From Pezizomycotina sp. ARF18 (Eukaryota > Ascomycota), in assembly GCA_002224055.1 (NCBI GenBank), contig AZLU01000111.1, positions 1 through 64,000 of the forward strand: a stretch of DNA of 64,000 nucleotides, given 5' to 3'. The translations under genes were made by a program, and so were the position numbers. The notes beneath the pieces were generated by a model. That model was not told the origin of the DNA and did not search any database. It was given only the letters and a program-made list of their open reading frames with translations. The first letter of the stretch is position 1. Each line of letters opens with the position of its first letter. Shown here in pieces: positions 47,613-60,583 of this stretch.

Positions 47613-48438
47613 CGTGAAGGAGCAATCGACGGGTTACTCAACAAATCTCAAGTAAAGGAATACTGAGATATAGTAGTCGCTTTGATGAAATTGATGAATT
47701 AACTTGAAGGATCGAGAGACAATTGTGCCCAAAACGTGGGGAGGGGAAAGAAGGGATTTCATCCTTGACACCCTTTTTTTCATACAATTAATACCCGGAA
47801 ACTTCTTTGTTCAGCTGTGTTTTTTGTTCCCGAGGCTACGCAAAGTGCGAGAATAATATTTTGCCCGTTTGGAAGGGGGCGTTGGCAGTTGCCCCGCACT
47901 CGCCGGGATGGACTCTGCCGCAGAGCCTCAATTGAGGACCTTAAACCTCTTTCTGCGGGAGTGGGTTGATGTTTGGATATTGTGGGCTGACTGTGAGAGG
48001 GTTTAGAGAGCTGGCTCATATACAGAATACAACTTCACTCAAGTTACAATCAAATCTAAATCTTTATCGAGCAAGAAGGATGATAGTATCAGACATTTGA
48101 TATAAAATGCCGGAATTTCTCTCGTACGTTGAATGTTCAAAAAGGTGGCCAAAATGTATATATCAAAATCATTATAAAACCGGCTTGACAGGAAGGGATG
48201 ACAGTGTAAAATTGACACCTTATATCAAGCTCGTTCCGTCTCTGACCTAATACCACCCCGACTGTTATATACTACTAGTAGTATCTATATTTTTATTGTT
48301 TCCGATGGGTTCGAAAATCGGACAATATAATAAATTCGGACGATACCTAAATTATAATAGTATTTTTTCAGTCTTGAGGATAGAAGCTCAAATTTACACC
48401 ATTATTTAAAAAAAAAAAAAAAAAATCCTTGGACGCTA
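47613..48438. other. Esterase promoter side and AT-rich flank of the MITE
   Basis: No gene recognised. Ends with an A18 run (48408-48425) a dozen bases before the MITE-like element. Confidence 0.5.
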
Positions 48439-49117
48439 CACGTCAGTTGATATAATTGTTGGGACACTTTCCTAAAACGGCAGTTTTCCCATACAAAAGT
48501 ATGATTTTTGCACTTTTTCAATCAATAATAACGCAACAACGACTGGATAAAATTGGCTAAAACTTAAATATGTTATAATATATATCGTAAACTAATACAT
48601 ATTAAAATTTTAAAAAAATCTATTAAAAGTTTATGACGTGATAATATTTAATATTTTATACATTTTTAAAAACACGTACTTCACGCACTTTTTATATGTA
48701 AAATACGCGAAATTGCACGAAAATCGTGCGATTTTTAAACTAGTTAAAGTTTAAAATAATATATATAGCTTAATTTATAACGAATCTTTTTAAAATTTAA
48801 ATATATGTTAGATTAATATATAATCTATAATATATTTTAATTTTATAAGTTTTTATTAAATATTGACGTTATAATATAAGTTTAAAAATAATATAGATTT
48901 TTTATATATAAAATTTTAAAAAATAATATAAAATTTAATACTTGATAAAATTTTATAAAATTTTAATATGTTATTATTATATATATAATAAACGTAAATT
49001 TTCAATTTTATAAAAATCGGATAATAATTGAGTGAGTTATCGATGATTTAAGATATTGTAGAACTTGAAGAAATTGCCGTTTTAGGTAAGTGTCCCAACA
49101 ATTATGTCAACTGACTG
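48439..49117. mobile_element. AT-rich MITE-like element with TA duplication
   Basis: 679 bp without coding capacity, flanked by TA (48437-48438 and 49118-49119). Terminal inverted repeats of 41 bases (48442-48482 and 49075-49115) match at 39 positions; both contain AATTGTTGGGACACTT. Outermost bases differ by one position (CAC-GTCAG against CA-GTCAG). TA duplication and CAGTCAG-like ends fit the Tc1/mariner (pogo/Fot) group. The interior is extremely AT-rich, consistent with RIP or ageing. Confidence 0.78.
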
Positions 49118-50023
49118 TATAAGCAGGAGATGCGACGTTCCCTTATTTTCCGCAGGAAAAAAGTTCGAGATCTTTTTTATCCACACTCCAGTTCTTATGT
49201 ATTCCGTAGTTCACGTGTACAGAGTTCGATTCCATTATTCAAAATGAAAAGGAGAAGGGAAAGAGGATGGGGAATAAACCACCTCTCCTAATTTCTACCG
49301 CCACACGATCAATATCGATCATCACGTGAGAGGGGCTGCCTCCTCGAGAGAGAATGGCAGCACATCAACAATTCTTTCGAGAGCGCCACTTGAACTACAG
49401 TACCCCTTCTTCAGTTTCCCGCTCTCCATCCTCCCTGGCCTCACACCGATAGCTACCATCCTGCTCTTGAGAAGCTGGACTTCGATGTAGAGGATGCGAG
49501 AAGAGGTTAGTAGGCAATTATCAGCAGTCCTCCAAGTTCTTGCAGCTAATACTACCCTGCGTCCGAGCTTTTTCGGCCATGTTTTGCGATTGGTAACGAC
49601 CCAAGCACGAAAAGCTCCTATGTACTGCCGCGAGAATATTTTGTTACCAAAACCTGCTGCCAATACACAGTGCCGTCATATTCATCCTTATAAACCCATA
49701 GATAATCACTCCAGTCTCACGCTCGAAACCTAATGTGGAAAGTACCTTACCAGCCCATAAAAGACGGAAGAGCCTTAATCTTGCCCGTGGCTACATTAAC
49801 AGGGTAAGGGAGTTTCAATTTTGATTAAAGAAAATATATTGCAAAAACAAGGTGAGAGCTTGGAAACAGAGGAGACAGTTACTCAGTTAAGTTGATCTGA
49901 AACGACTAAAAAATAAAAAAAATTAAGAAAAAACTAAGAAAAAATAAATCAAACGAAAGTGCATAAGATGGGAGACAGAATTCCAATAGAAAACTTCAAT
50001 TCAAGATAAACTTGAGAACGAGG
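49118..50023. other. Intergenic, nothing recognised
   Basis: Includes a 113-codon minus-strand open stretch (49322-49663) with no recognisable features, and AT-rich DNA next to the RHS-type gene. No gene is called. Confidence 0.4.
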
Positions 50024-52882
50024 TCAGATAAGACCGAGTCTTCGAGAACCGGACGGCGTCGACCGCCTCAACTTGCTTCGAACATCGTAGTCGTATAATG
50101 TATCCAGTATAGTTTTCGACTTCACCGCGTCGGCACTCGTGACGCGCTTCACACGCCCGAAGCCGCCGTACACGAGCGCGCGCTGGATCTTCTGCGTGTT
50201 CCCCGTTTTTGACGTTGTAGTATCGCCCAGCGGTTGGCCGTAGACGTACGCTACGCTATCATCAGTTCTAAAAGTGCGGCCAGTGACTTGACCGGTCTTC
50301 GCGTCGAAGTACGTACTTCTCGTCTTTCCCGCTGCGTCAAGCTCCCCGATAACCCTGGAGTATTTATCCAGCGTGTATTTCTGCTGCAATCCGTCTGGGA
50401 ACGTCGTAGACAGAGCACACTCGTCAAGAACGTATTCGTGCTTCAACACCGTCGCCGGCGTTTTCCCGTCGGCAGAGTTCTAGAAGTCTTAGACAACCTC
50501 CCATTGGAGAGGTACTCGAATTTGACAGTCTCGGATGGATTCGCGCTGGTCTGCATCTGACCGTTGTCGGTGTACCTGTAGGTGCAGCTCGTGCCGTCGT
50601 ACCTAGTCAATTTCTTCACGTGTCTGTTGACATTGTCACGTTGCCGAACACGTCGGTGCTCTGAAGCAAGCGGTTGAAACCGTCGTAGGCGTCGTACTTC
50701 GTGACACCAAGCCGAGCTCGTTTGTAGCAGCGAGCGGACGCTACAGGGCGTCGAAGGTAGCCGAGCGTAGGACGCGGTTGATAACCGGCGCAGCGCCGGA
50801 CTTGGAAGATACAACAGTAGGGTCGCCGTTGTCTTCGATCTTCAGAAGATGATCTCCGGCGTCGAACGTCTTTCGCGTTTTGTAGCCGAGGGCATTGGTG
50901 GTTTGCATCGTGTTGCCCCCTTCGGATGCGCCGACGGTGTATGTTGTCGTGGTGATGTAGCCGAGAGGTTCCTTATACTGCATGAGCCTGCCGAGGGTGT
51001 CGTACTTGAATTCCTCCGTCTGGCCTCCCGCAACGGTCTTTGATACCATAGGCCCATTCTGCTGTTTGACGTTGTAGCGTGTCTTCGTGTCGTTGTTTGC
51101 CGGGTCGGTCATGATTACCGTGCTGATACCTGCCGCCGAGTCATATTGGTAACTCAGCTTAGTAGTCTACGAAGATACAGAACCAGCAGGTACGGCAACA
51201 CCGTCACTCCACGAAACAGTCTCCTTCACCGTCCTTCCGTTGCCGTCGTAATCGTACGACTTCGTCTTCCACGGCTTAAGATCAGCATCCTCTTTCTGCT
51301 TGTAGTAGACAGCACTGGACGAGACGGCCTCCTGGTCCGTGGTGAACGCGTATGAGGCTCTCCTCTGGAATCCGTAATCTCATCCGTGATATTTCATCAG
51401 TGAGCATCGCCCAGCCCCAGCTCACCGGAGTGTACGTCTCCTGCTTACTCTGCTACTTTATAAACTGGCCGGATGCAGCATCCCACATGCTCTCAGAGGA
51501 TGTCTTGAGAGCGCCATAAAAATCATAGTTAGCCTCGCAGCTCCTCAGCGGCTTCCAAGAGGAGGATGAGCTCGAGTAGACGGACTGGTCGGTCTTGATC
51601 GGGGAGCTGTAGTTCGGGGACCTGGTGTGCTTGTCCCGCGCAACATCATAGGCGTGCGCAACACGAAGGCCGTTGGAGCGGACTAACTTTGCGTCGATGG
51701 CGTAGTGCATTTCGGTCGTGGGAGGTGGAGGTAGTTGTAGTAGACACGAGACGCGGCGAGAGTCTTGCCCGAGGCATCGCAGCGTTCCACAAAAACATCA
51801 TAACTACGAAATAGAAAGTGTCAGTGCTTAGAAGAAGAGAAAGTATGGGGAAGATTTCGAGTCTATGAGGGATGAATGAGTTCGTTAGGTGCTTACATGT
51901 ACGCCGCATCATCGCTCCCCATCAATCCATCCTTCAAACCACCCATGCGATACCCCTTAGCGGCACCAGTGAAGTTCGCGCCATTGGTATCACTACCATA
52001 CGTGTATTTCGTCTGGTTCAAAAAGCTTCCAGTTATAGTATCTTTCTGCCTATGCCAGAGCACCGCGGCATATTCTTACCTTGTCCCGAAGAATCAAGGT
52101 AGTTTAGACTAAGGAATTCCAACTCCGTCCTTAAACCCATCGAGTACGTCACGTCCTGCAGGAGCGTACTACCCGCGAAGCTCACATACTGGAAGAGCGT
52201 TTGCGTAACATTTAGGGTCTTCGATCTTTTGCACGCCCTGCGCGCTGAACGTAATCGTAGTCCTACTCGCCGCGGCGTCGGGGCAGTGATATAAATCTTC
52301 CCCGCGTCGTAGGCGAAGGTTACTTTCGATTCCCAAGAATCAATAACGTAGGAGACCTTAGCGTTGAGCGGGGACGCGTTGAAGTCCGTGTACGCGTAGT
52401 AGAGATAATTTCCGAAGAGATCGCGGTGCTCTAGCAGCTTGCCGTTGGCGTCGTAGTACTCCGTCGCCCGTCCAACATGCGGAACTTCCAGCCGTACCGA
52501 CCGGGCTGGCCGAGGGGAGCAGCTGCGAAGGGATTACTTGCTGGAACTTGAGACCATGGTTGTGATGTCGCGCAGACCGGACGCGTAGCCGGTGGAATCG
52601 GTCCAGGTGCTGTCGACGACGTAGGTGCGGCCCTGACAGGTTAGGCTTTTGCCCGGGATGACGTAGGAGATGCCGAAGCCCCAGCCGTCGGGGAGGCCGA
52701 AGAACCTTTGGCGCCGGGCTCGTAGCTGAGCTGGAGGGATAGGTTGATGTTACCTACGACGCCGCGGAGGGAGAGGATTTCATTTGAGAAGGAGAAGGTT
52801 CCGGTGTTACGGTCGACTAATTCATTCTAAGAGACTTTTTGGGCAAAGCTTGGGAGTCTTTGTACTATCCGGAATCCGCCAT
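50024..52882 (-). pseudogene. RHS/YD-repeat protein gene remnant (bacterial-type)
   Basis: Minus-strand coding DNA of about 2.9 kb shows the layout of RHS/YD-repeat proteins: an N-terminal segment with NTGTFSFSNEILSLRG and INLSLQLSYEPGAKG, and a C-terminal region of YD-type repeats such as EFKYDTLGRLMQYKEPLGY and KYTLDKYSRVIGELDAAGK. No signal peptide is seen. This repeat makes hollow beta-cage shells and is found in bacterial polymorphic toxins, insecticidal Tc complexes and some fungal homologues. The usual core and variable C-terminal cargo region after the repeats is not recognisable here. The copy is broken in several places (about six or more) and is treated as a fossil. Acquisition from bacteria is an inference. 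Confidence 0.75.
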
Positions 52883-54249
52883 GATTGTGAAGTGTAGAAG
52901 AGAGAAGAAATAGCGGAGCTGTGTAGAAATGACTTAAAAACGGCTTGAGATGAAACACAATACTGAATGGCGTTGAGGAAGTGGTATGCTAGCGCAGATG
53001 TAGAAATGGTGTAAGATAGTAAGCAAGGCGATTTTTGGAGGAGTTCTGGAGTATATGAATACTCGAGAGTCAAAGTTGAAAGTTAGAGAAAGCAAGAAGT
53101 TTAGTGGAGATGTAAGTCTCACAGTCTCTTGGTGTGCTTTATAAAGAGAATTTCCGATTCTTTGGAAAAGTCTGGTGTTTTGAAGGTTCTAGGGTGTACG
53201 GGTGCGTGATTGATGGTAGCAGTAAGACTGATTGGATATCGGGACCTTGGAGCAGTAGATAACTTAACCATGGAGAGGAATTGCTCTCAGCTTTATAGAC
53301 ATATTTCAGAGACAGAGAAGGGAAATATGGTAAGTGTTAGTCTTCAAGTAGTCGTGAACTCAGGCCCACGAGTTGCAGGCCATTCATCGTCTACAAATTA
53401 TAGGAGGTCTCTGACTATACTGGTACTCCATCACGAAATCAAAGCTACTTACTCGCCCCAATGCGCTTTTCGTCCTATTTTTGCCATCGATGATGAATCA
53501 CGACATTCACGCCCGCTTGATAACTCGGATGAATGTTGCTACCTTCAGTCTCAAGTAACCATGTATTCTGAAGTAATTACACTTCCAATAGCCCAACAAG
53601 AACTTGGGTAAACATCGCCTCCAGTCCGTAAATGCAACAACACGATGGGGAGTTCCGGAGTATTATCTACTCAATCTTCCTCTCTATAATTCCACCTGGA
53701 GCCATCATCTTGCACAGGCACTAACAGAGGTTCAGTGCACAACTCGTTTGTTTTTATATCTCTCAAAAACGCAATATTGACGTCCAGCACCCTAATTCGC
53801 CTAAGTTTGTGAAAGTTGACACGGGAGATGATGATCATGGACTTTTGTTTACAAGTTTGTCGCTTTCGAAGATCGTTTCGGAAGATAGCTTCCTGCCACC
53901 ACCATACGGTCCTAAAACGCAAACAACTCGAGAGGCGTTGAGTTAGCAACAAGGCTTGGTATCTAGAAACTGACGTTTTGCAGTTCTTATTCCTCACAGG
54001 TCCGCTGTTAATCCGTATCAATGAACAGACACCATCTTGATGGAGGTTATAATACAGTCGATTAAGATATCCAGACTTAAGTATCCCCTAAAAGAAAAAA
54101 ACGAGGGCGATAGTCAATGCAAAATAATTCCAACCAGAAAATACGGAATAATAATAGCAACAGAATAGAATCTGATGATCATGATCAAAGCCTCTGACGA
54201 CTTGATATGTACCAATTCCAAAAGAATCGATCGTTTGATCCTCGCTTAG
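52883..54249. other. Intergenic, nothing recognised
   Basis: Upstream of the RHS-type gene. A 133-codon plus-strand stretch (53210-53611) has no recognisable domain or splice structure. I see no RNA gene. Confidence 0.4.
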
Positions 54250-54711
54250 GTGGTGGTACAATATCAGAAAGGGGTAACACTTGCGAGAGCACCAAGACGA
54301 ATTTTGGAAATGCCATTCGAAATTCCCAAGACTTCGAAAATAGCTACAGTTCCTACTAGTTCCAGGTTTGAAGCGAGCTTAGAGCCCGTTCGACGTCCAA
54401 GTCTCTGCCGGCGGTTCCTCAGATCACTGCATGTCCACAGGGACAATACCGCCTTCACCGTCACCACTGCTGGCCTAACCTGCGGTCCGTCGGCTACGTC
54501 GAGGAGAAAAGGTTCCTCCTCCGGCGGCGATACCTGCGCCACCGATCACAGCGTCTGGTCTGTCTCCTACAGCGGCGGGCGCTACTCCGGAAGCGCCTTG
54601 TCCGATTGGAGCTCCACCATCTTCGGCGGCCACAACGAGATCGACCTTACTAGTTATACTGCGGCACTTACGTTTGCGATTCGCAGAATCTGTGCCCGGG
54701 GACTAGCATGA
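54250..54711 (+). CDS. Possible C-terminal part of an unknown protein
   Basis: A GC-rich patch in AT-richer surroundings encodes DNTAFTVTTAGLTCGPSATS, GDTCATDHSVWSVSYSGGRY and SDWSSTIFGGHNEIDLTSY, then a stop; in a neighbouring frame the end would read YVCDSQNLCPG. The Cys, Ser, Thr, Gly composition resembles an extracellular protein, but I recognise no family and see no signal peptide. Start uncertain. Confidence 0.3.
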   Translation: MVVQYQKGVTLARAPRRILEMPFEIPKTSKIATVPTSSRFEASLEPVRRPSLCRRFLRSLHVHRDNTAFTVTTAGLTCGPSATSRRKGSSSGGDTCATDHSVWSVSYSGGRYSGSALSDWSSTIFGGHNEIDLTSYTAALTFAIRRICARGLA

Positions 54712-57700
54712 AGTTGGAATAAGGGGACGACTGGACCTGTTTGGGTGAGTATAAACTCCTTGGTATCTTTTACAATCTAATACACTTCGTATGTATTTAC
54801 TAATACAACTCTTACACCTGTACTGGATCATCTTCACTCCAGGTGAGGAGAACTTGAACTCCGAGCTTAAAGCCTAGGATATACCCAGGATCAGATCGAG
54901 CAGAGAGGTAGGTTAAGGGCAAAGACGTCGCCGCGTTTAAGAAGTACTGCAGCACTATGTAAGGATGAGATTTGAACGGCACCCGCGCGGTGCTGAAGGG
55001 AGGCGATCTATGTCTAGCTCTTTGATCATCAGCGTGATCGCCACTGACACCTTTGCGAATTCTACTCTTGCTGGGTCTCTTTTCTTGCACCGATATTTAT
55101 TTAGTTTTATTGTATCCTTTAAATGTCTCCATACAAGGACTTAACTTTCTCATTGTTCTCTCTTATCGTCAACTCTTTACTTCTTTTTGCTTTCATAAAC
55201 ACTCTCTCAGGCTCACTTTCCTTTTTCATTATACCTGTTTCGTGTCGAAGCGTGTATGTCCACTCATCTTTTTAGTTTATCAATCTAATATTTATGCTTT
55301 AATTATTATGATCACGGTGTTCCGATCAAGTTACAAACGTTAGCAGCCTTATGGTCTTAGCGTTTGTCGAAAGGCTCTTCCATAGCATTAGCACAATGGT
55401 TTTCGTGGTGGAGAAATGGAAACATTAATTTCATGAAAATCTTGCGTCCCCCGGTCCGCAAATGAAAAGATTCAGGCTGTTTAATGTGATCATGTGATAA
55501 AACCCAAATTGAAATGTTCTCGAGCGCGATTTGTTCGTGGACGATTCTCGAGTTGGAGAAGAGCGTATTAGACGCAAGGACCTGAAGTCAATCATACGAA
55601 CCGACCCTCATGAGCGTGACAAGTGTGGCCAGAGCAATATCATACAATAGATCAAGTTCCGTATCTATATTATGTACCTTTTCTGGAAATTTAAAAAAAT
55701 GATACTACCCAGCATGAATATTCTGATAAGCGCCATTATAACTTTTTTTTATAGCTTCTGCTGCATGATGCGAGATTGCGAACGTGGGTGATGTTCAGCG
55801 CTTGGAGGAGCCTTTCCTCGGCCAACTTAAATAATGCACACCTTTTTTCAGAATCCATAGCTTAGAAATACGCGTTGGCGAGATATCATTCAAAGCTATT
55901 ACATACATTTTCCGCGATTTGTCCCAGGCATCAGTGCCATTGATACATTCATCTATTACTTTTCGTAGGCAGGTCTCAGTCTCCCACGTCTGCATTTCAG
56001 AAGACATGAAGCCTTTTCTGCTTTCGGGTAGATCGGGTGATCGAACCGCGCTAATTCCTTATTCTGACTAGCCGAAGAAGATTGCCAACACCAACCGGCG
56101 CAAAATATCAGGAGACTTTTTTTTTTTCATGTAGCCATCTCACTTCCGGAATGCTTCCCCGAAAGAACCCTGATCCTTGTGATTCTTGGTAGTTATGTTT
56201 TGAGACCAATTTTATAGTGGCGACGGCGTGGATGGCAAGTGTCAGTGATATTTCGAGATTCCGAGATCTGTCTTGAGATGTTGAATCCGACATTTATGAA
56301 GTAGCGGTGAAGGTCCGTTTGCCTGCTCCACTGCTCTGTGACGATTCCCCAAGCTAGGTTTCCCTCGAACACCAGTGAAAATCTCTTTTTATCTCAATGG
56401 AGATACATTTTTCCGTGCCCCACCACCCACTTGCTGGAGGACTGATTGTCCGGCCCCGAGTGATTTGCAGGCCTGAAATTTTAAACACAGTTCTTTGGTG
56501 TTCTTTTATTTCACTCCGTCGCCTGCAAAGGAACGCCACCCAACTCTAGCGTTCTCCACATTCTCGCAGCGGCGAACTTTACATTGCCGAGTTGTCTCGG
56601 TAGGAGCCCCCCTAACTCTCGTTTTTCATCTTAATCTTCCTGAGTAAACTGCTCGGCATGTCCTTACTGCAGACAGCTGTGGAGCTAAACGAGGACCGTT
56701 CCTCGCTTGTGAACGCAGAGAATGAAGGTGTTTCTGGGTCTCTATCTTTCTGTATTGCACGGCGATGCCTTCTTGGGGAAGAGATGTTCATCGAGCCCTA
56801 CAACATCGCCGTTCTCGAACATCTCTCAACAAATAATAAGTAAATGGAGCCCCACTGCCACACGCAGAATGAAACTGTGTAACAGTTGGAGACGGGGATG
56901 TAAGAATGACGAAAATAACGATATCGTTATATCTATTTCGTGCATGTTATAGGCTTATTGCGACTTTCGCAGAGCAATTGAGATTTTCCGGAGCGTGGGG
57001 TGCTTGAAGGCGTGAAAAATTTTCGCTACGGATCATCTTATTCATGACGGGCCGTTCGGCATGGTACTTTCTTTCGACCCTGACGCTTAGGCAGTTGAGA
57101 TCTTCTGCCTCTGAAGCCTGAAGGCTGTCAGTTCTCAGTGCTCAATCCCTTTGCTGCTTGCTGCGTATGAAGGCGACCTTTTTCTTTTTTTCCGAAAAAA
57201 ATACGAGAGGCTGGCCAATAAGATGATGTCCCCACAACCCTATATTACAGGGGGATATGAACCCTTTCCCCATATGAAATCGCCGGGAACTGGACCCAGA
57301 TATTGCCGCCTTGAGCAGGTAAAAGGAAAACCAGTCATGCAAGATTTGCGAAGGGAAAGACAACCAAGACATTTTTCACAATTTTTTTCATTTCTATTGC
57401 TATCTACTAGTGCTAATCAACGGTAGGTAGTTAATTTGGACAAGCCGTAGTTCCGTAGTTCAGCGCCTATGTAGGTCGCTCCGGTAGTGTCTCCTACAAG
57501 TTCTCCGCTTCTTTGAAAGCTCTCTCTTAAACGAATAAGTACTTTCGCCGGCGTCTTTTGACAAAATTCTTAATTCTTTCCCCCGAATATTTTCGTTGCC
57601 ATCCAATCGCAGTCAAAGTTGGTGTGGTCCCAGCTCCGGCCAATCCCCACGAGAAGGCTTTTCCTCTCTGCCTCACTGATGATTGCAAACAATAACATTT

Positions 57701-57950
57701 TTGTTTCGCAGACGCCCTCCAGCCAACCAGCCGGTCATAAAAGGCCCTTCTGTCCCCACACTCGAAGAGGAAATCTACTTTGATCCTGAATCCTTCTCTG
57801 TTCAACGTCAGTTTCCTACGTATACGACCTCTAGTCCACTGTTAGACGGTTTTAAACGCAGTGAGCAGGTTTTCGCTTCGTGATTTTTTCAATTGTTCTG
57901 CTTTTTTACCCGACGTAGTTACTTTGTCTGCGGCCGACCGTTCCAACAAG
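54712..57950. other. Long gene-poor stretch
   Basis: About 3.2 kb with only short unsupported open pieces on both strands. No domain, tRNA or repeat stands out. A 70-codon minus-strand stretch at 55795-56007 is the best remaining candidate but is unrecognised. Confidence 0.4.
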
Positions 57951-59159
57951 ATGGGTGACGTTCTGGAGGACAGTTCCTGGTAAGTCTTTCGTGAAACCTT
58001 GAGGTCTCACGCCCCATAGCCAATCATTCAAAACTCTCTATCCGCGTCGAAGTTTCTACACGCACATGAATCTAACATTTACTCTCATCTAGATCGCGTC
58101 ATGGTGCATGGTCGGCTTCACTGGCGTTCTCGTCGCCATGCGCTTGTACGTCCAGCTCCGCCTCTCCCAAACCTTCCGCACGCGCTCAACCTGGGTCTCC
58201 ATAACCCTCGAAGGCCTCGTGATATTCGCGTGGGTCTCCTTCCTCTCACAAGCAATAATGGACACGTTCCTGCACCACTATGAAGGCTTCTCCGCGGGTA
58301 CCGGCAACCTCGCTCCCGGAAACCACATCATCGAGTCTGAGCAGATAGCGTTGAAAATAGTCTACGCCGAACCCTACTATACGTTAACCCGATGTATGCG
58401 GTTAAATGTCACATGTTGTTGTTCTACTGGACTTATTTGATACACCGTCGACGAACATGAGGAAGACGTTTAGGTGTTTGCAGTTTACGACGTTGTTCGT
58501 GCTGATCGCGTGGCCGCTGGAGGTTTTGCTTTTGACTTTTTACTGCGAGCCGATCAGGGATAACTGGTCGCTGGACGAGAATCAGTTCTGCGGACCGCTG
58601 GAGAATACGACGGTGTTTTGGTTGACGTACGGCCCGCATCTTGCGAGCGATCTTATGGTATGTTAAATTCTTCAACATCTCCAGCCCCTTTATTTCCCAC
58701 CGTGTTCGCCTCGCTTTTTCTAACGATATTTGTGTGCTTCAGTTTATTTCCTCCCCATCCCCGTCCTCCGCACCGTAAAATTCGCCGAAAACCCGCAAGA
58801 AAGTCTTCGCTTTCATCTCCTTCGGCTTCGGCTTCATCTGCATCTTCATGGCGACCGCGCAAATAATCACGAACCTCGTTCCTTCGGCCACCATGGCGAT
58901 GAACTGGACCTTTCGCGAGCATGGAGCAGACTTGGTCACTCCTTGTCGTATGCGTGCCCGCGTTCAAATTGTTCTTGAAGGTTGGGAGAAACGACCGGGA
59001 GGCAGCACGACGATGGCGACGGAGAACACAAGGCAGACTGGCGCGACGAGCGGGACGGAAGTTACGGACCAGAGTAGAGGCGGTACGCAGATCGGGACGA
59101 AATGGATAAGAATAATTCATCACAGTCCGGGCCGCTTGCGGTTATTAGGAGAAGGATAA
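57951..59159 (+). CDS. Rhodopsin-like fungal integral membrane protein (third copy)
   Basis: Exon 1 (57951-57979) encodes MGDVLEDSS-Trp and ends at GTAAGT, one G short of keeping frame. Exon 2 from 58093 starts IASWCMVGFTGVLVAMRLYV (first helix), followed by LEGLVIFAWVSFLSQAIMD, an extracellular stretch, LLFYWTYLIHRR, and FTTLFVLIAWPLEVLLLTFY with the conserved CEPIRDNWSLDENQFCGP loop. After an intron beginning near 58660 come FLPIPVLRTVKFAENP, ISFGFGFICIFMATAQIIT and the last helix SLLVVCVPAFKLFLK, then a polar Thr-rich tail ending at 59159. This is the order of the rhodopsin-like/PTH11-related family in the plasma membrane. Ligand unknown. Some one-base slips. Confidence 0.75.
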
Positions 59160-60489
59160 GGATGCAGCGGATTCGGTTTGAGGAGCGAAAGAGTCGGAGG
59201 CTGATAGGCCCGCAAAACCACGTTATCATATACATTTTTGAAGTCACTTTCCATTCTTTTTGTCATTTGTAGGCGTCAGGACTGTGTTTCTTTGTTTTCC
59301 TTCGCAGTAAGGAGGCTTTTCGGCGGTTTTAGCGGGTCGGTAGTGGATTTTAATGACGAGATGACGAAAACCTATTCTTTTTTGCTTGAGATAGCCATTC
59401 ACTTCATATGTACATTGTTGTAATGCTTCTACAGAACTTCAGCATGATATTGAAAATTCGAATCTATTTTCCTCTCAAGCGGCGTACGAGTCCTCGATAG
59501 TATAGGACGTGAACAGCATCATCCAGTCTCGAAGCATCGGATCGGAAACTTGGGTTGTTCGCACGAGCTTCGAATAACCTCCTCGTCGACAGCCCGCCAA
59601 CCATAGCCACAGATCAATTTTGACGGTTGGCTTGTACAACCTAGGAGGCTGGGGTTGGGCGGCAAAAAGCAGATTAATGCAAAAAAGGTTCGGCGCTTCC
59701 ATGCACGCCATGAAACCACGGAGGGCTTCAAGAAACGGCTGCGACTATAATTTTGGCTTGCATGTGGATTCATGCGACTCGGTAAAGCGTTCCATTGATC
59801 CATCCACTACTTCATACGTACTCAAACCGGTGGAGTTCCCGTTTAGCAGTATGCGGGATGGTAGTACATAGGCCGTTACGAATCAGATACACAAGCTGCG
59901 TTTGTTCGCGGCGAGTCACGACGACTACCTACTCGAAAGGCTCACTTCTTTATCGTGAGCGACCCTCTAGACAGGTACTACAGCACCAGTGCTTTGACTT
60001 TACTTCCTGTGGGCTGCAAGTGGCGAACGAAAGTTCTGCTTCGCTCTCGACGAACGAGAATAAGTCGAAGATTGTTTGGTTGGAAGTCGTCGACTACTCC
60101 AACGAAATCAATCAAAGCAAACTATGGAGCAGATGAGCAGCAGGGCGAAGCACTCGAGATGGATGGCTGGCGAGGCTAGTTATATTATGCTATCGTTAAG
60201 GAGAAGTTGAGGCTTTATTTGTTTGGGAGGAGCGGAAACACATGGTGAATACAGTTGGATTAGACAATTGTAACGGCCTGCGGGCCCTGAAATGGATTCT
60301 TTCCACTGCAATATGGTACGCTGTTTTGCTCATATGCTAGCTTTCTAGTAAATGTAAGTACATATCCAAATGAAACAATGGCAGAGAACAAATACAATAG
60401 TGCATTAGATAGTAAACCGTTTCTTATTAATAGAAATGCTAATGTATTCATCGAGGTACATTTATAAAAGTAATGAGAAATGATATTAA

Positions 60490-60520
<31 letters not shown>

Positions 60521-60583
60521 GAAAAAACAAAACCATCTTCGCATAAAAGCACCGCAGCCCAACGCCTAACCAGCGCTGAAGCC
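59160..60583. other. Intergenic, nothing recognised; A19 run
   Basis: Between the third rhodopsin-like gene and the 3' end of the GPI protein gene. Contains an A19 run (60488-60506). Minus-strand open pieces at 59475-59803 and plus-strand pieces at 59800-60180 carry nothing I can identify. Confidence 0.4.

Noticed and set aside
49224-49240. T-loop-like GTTCGATTCC
   Set aside because: No matching acceptor, D or anticodon arms nearby, so not a tRNA gene.
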